This document shows, in pieces, positions 62,566 to 63,944 of a DNA stretch of 63,944 bases (within the stretch, counting starts at the first letter, position 1; the number at the start of each line of letters is the position of its first letter). The stretch covers positions 1 through 63,944 of the forward strand of contig NZ_BDDQ01000033.1 in the NCBI RefSeq assembly GCF_002003465.1, in the 5' to 3' direction. The position numbers were made by a program, and so were the translations under genes. Source of the DNA: Caenibacillus caldisaponilyticus. Lineage in GTDB: Bacteria; Bacillota; Bacilli; Bacillales; Sporolactobacillaceae. A model generated the notes under the pieces. That model ran no database searches and was not told the origin of the DNA. It saw nothing but the letters and a program-made list of their open reading frames with translations.

Positions 62566-63183
62566 ATGACACTATCAAAGCGCCAACAAGCCATCATCGA
62601 TTTCATCAAAAAAGAAGTGAAGACCAAGGGCTATCCGCCGTCGGTTCGCGAAATCGGCGACGCCGTCGGCCTGGCCTCAAGCTCGACCGTCCACGGCCAT
62701 TTAAACCGATTGGAGAAAAAAGGTTACATCCGCCGCGACCCCACCAAACCGCGCGCCATCGAAGTGCTCGATCGTTCAGATGAGGACGCCGCGCCGAAGC
62801 AGGAAAGCGTCCTTCTGCCGGTCATCGGCAAAGTCACCGCCGGCGAACCGATCACCGCGGTGGAAAACATTGAGGAATACCTGCCCGTTCCCAAACGCAT
62901 GGCGGCGGGTGAAGAGGCCTTTATCCTCAATGTCGTCGGCGAAAGCATGATCAACGCCGGCATTCTCGACGGCGACCAAGTCATCGTCCGCAAGCAAGAG
63001 ACAGCGGAAAACGGTGAAATCATCGTCGCCATGACGGAAGACGGAGAAGCGACGGTCAAACGTTTCTTTAAGGAAAAGGACCACATTCGCCTCCAACCGG
63101 AAAATCCTACCATGGAGCCGATAATCGTCAAAAACTGCACGATCCTCGGCAAAGTCGTCGGCGTGATCCGCACCATTCACTGA
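62566..63183 (+). CDS. lexA: LexA repressor
   Basis: A 205-residue SOS repressor. The winged helix (residues 1-65) has [20 protein letters not shown] and [20 protein letters not shown]. The self-cleavage site Ala92-Gly93 lies in [11 protein letters not shown]. The catalytic Ser127 is in [12 protein letters not shown] and Lys165 in GEATVKRFF, at the positions expected from B. subtilis. RecA bound to single-stranded DNA would trigger cleavage. It is divergent from yneA with three LexA boxes between, and ends at a strong terminator. Confidence 0.97.
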   Translation: MTLSKRQQAIIDFIKKEVKTKGYPPSVREIGDAVGLASSSTVHGHLNRLEKKGYIRRDPTKPRAIEVLDRSDEDAAPKQESVLLPVIGKVTAGEPITAVENIEEYLPVPKRMAAGEEAFILNVVGESMINAGILDGDQVIVRKQETAENGEIIVAMTEDGEATVKRFFKEKDHIRLQPENPTMEPIIVKNCTILGKVVGVIRTIH

Positions 63184-63244
63184 AGAACGGAAGCGGGTTC
63201 CGGCTGCAACCGCCGCCGCACCGTGTACAGCTTTAGAAATGACG

Positions 63245-63275
63245 AAGGAGCCGCTCGGTTTCGGCTCCTTTTTTC
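63245..63275 (+). terminator. Rho-independent terminator of lexA
   Basis: AAGGAGCCG/CGGCTCCTT around an eight-base loop, followed by TTTTC. Confidence 0.92.
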
Positions 63276-63423
63276 TATGCGCATACGGTTCCTTGGATTC
63301 CCGCGGTGTCCAAACATCAGTTAGAATAACGCTCTGTTCTGATGAATAGTGGATTTTGAAGCACAAAAAGGAAATAGATAACAAATCGCGAATGATATTA
63401 TAGAAAATTTTGAGGTGGCTGCC

Positions 63424-63582
63424 ATGGATCAGCAAATTCTCGATTTCCTTATTGAAGCCAAGCGACGGACATATGCCTCTCAGGGAGATGATGCTTCTGT
63501 TCTTCCGCTTTTAACAGGTTCTCGTCAACTTGAATACCGTAACGGTTCATTTTTCTACGGTCAAGTCCATTTTATTGTGTAA
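63424..63582 (+). pseudogene. DUF5680-like gene, interrupted by an IS
   Basis: ATG 63424 with GAGGTGG upstream opens a protein starting MDQQILDFLIEAKRRTYASQ, followed by LPLLTGSRQLEYRNGSFFYG. From memory this is the N-terminus of DUF5680 proteins, which normally run to about 130-150 residues. After residue 45 the sequence leaves the family pattern and stops at 63582, because the end of an IS256-type element begins near 63559. The remainder of the gene, if present, lies beyond the element outside the window. Confidence 0.7.
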
Positions 63583-63944
63583 ATTTCCCTTTGATAGAAA
63601 GATGGACCTGATGACCTGACGTATGGCAGGTAAGTCCGGCAAGTCTCCCTGCCGGTCGCCTTCCCGGACTAATGATCATTGTTGTCAAAGTACAGGTGTG
63701 TCAAGGCGCTTTCGCGGCAACTCCTCGCTTCCGAGGTATTTCACGTTCTCCTTGACACGTCGAAGAAATTATCCCACTTTCTTGATCGCCGAAACTTCCT
63801 GATTCATCGTTTGAACGCCTAACTCTTTCGTTTTCCGCCACTGCCAATAGTCGGACATATCCAGGTATTTGCGTCCCGATATCCATTTTTCGTCCATTTC
63901 GATCAACACGGCGCCTACGAGGCGATACACCGATTCCCGGTTCG
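63559..63944 (-). mobile_element. IS256-family insertion sequence, right part outside the window
   Basis: The element begins around GGTCAAGTCC (63559), where the DUF5680 reading frame is broken, and contains the 3' end of a Mutator-type transposase. Between the end and the transposase stop lies about 200 bases with overlapping hairpins (CCGGCA/TGCCGG inside AGTCCGG/CCGGACT, 63630-63670). Confidence 0.75.
63769..63944 (-). CDS. IS256-family (Mutator) transposase, C-terminal fragment
   Basis: The last 57 codons are visible on the minus strand, reading NRESVYRLVGAVLIEMDEKW and SGRKYLDMSDYWQWRK before a TAA at 63769-63771. The pattern N-x-E-x-x-x-R-L-x-x-x-x-L-x-E-x-x-E-x-W with RRYL/RKYL is the typical end of IS256-type transposases. 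The catalytic DDE part and the start are beyond the window, so activity cannot be judged. Confidence 0.82.
   Translation of the reverse strand, partial: NRESVYRLVGAVLIEMDEKWISGRKYLDMSDYWQWRKTKELGVQTMNQEVSAIKKVG

Overview
The window comes from a GC-rich (roughly 55%), probably moderately thermophilic, endospore-forming member of the Bacillaceae. Evidence: a lexA-yneA-ynzC-tkt-sirA-yneF block in Bacillus subtilis order; a SinR/SinI pair, SirA and an HPr typical of Bacilli; CcpA, CcpC, Rex, NagR and LexA type operators; a tRNA-Trp T-box; and a lysine 6-dehydrogenase of the Geobacillus stearothermophilus kind. The genus (Caldibacillus/Geobacillus-like) is only a guess.

Layout. 1-1.5 kb: an IS1182-type element, cut by the window edge and frameshifted. 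1.6-8.4 kb: housekeeping and small genes (6-phosphogluconate dehydrogenase, MFS pump, D-amino acid aminotransferase, a lipoprotein, a coupled YneQ/SGNH-hydrolase pair, an FbpB-like small protein, a GNAT). 8.5-18.2 kb: three gene pairs (aminotransferase + ThDP enzyme; aldehyde dehydrogenase + lysine 6-dehydrogenase; CoA-transferase + acyl-CoA dehydrogenase). Together they read as a carbon-catabolite-repressed route from L-lysine through 2-aminoadipate and glutaryl-CoA to crotonyl-CoA. 18.5-25.6 kb: DedA protein, M20 dipeptidase, MFS, CHY zinc-finger protein, and aconitase with a CcpC-type promoter. 25.8-31.4 kb: selA, a UGA-containing selD and selB. 31.7-37.8 kb: two DUF3147 proteins, then a sugar-nucleotide/glycosyltransferase/six-hairpin-type operon behind a CIRCE-like repeat, with a divergent oxidoreductase. 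38-41.5 kb: an ABC transporter plus DesK/DesR-type two-component system. 41.7-45.5 kb: T-box-controlled trpS, flavin reductase, ldh. 45.7-51.2 kb: N-acetylglucosamine genes (nagA-nagB-nagR-ptsH, divergent nagE). 51.5-57.4 kb: GNAT, acyltransferase, tRNA-Sec, YneK (DUF2621), CcdC, M15 peptidase, mnmH. 57.8-63.3 kb: convergent sinI/sinR, yneF, sirA, tkt, ynzC, a shortened yneA and lexA. 63.4-63.9 kb: a DUF5680 gene cut by an IS256-type element that runs off the window.

Two systems stand out. First, the lysine-to-crotonyl-CoA assembly carries two perfect cre sites, one at a promoter and one inside the CoA-transferase gene; its acyl-CoA dehydrogenase keeps the arginine that marks glutaryl-CoA dehydrogenases. 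Second, the selenium machinery is complete within one window (selA, selB, selD with its own Sec codon and downstream hairpin, tRNA-Sec, and mnmH for selenouridine). The selD leader can fold in two mutually exclusive ways, one of which hides the ribosome binding site.

No CRISPR array, rRNA operon, prophage or integrative element was seen. Starts were chosen by ribosome binding site spacing and family length. All functions are inferred from sequence reading alone; no database search was run.
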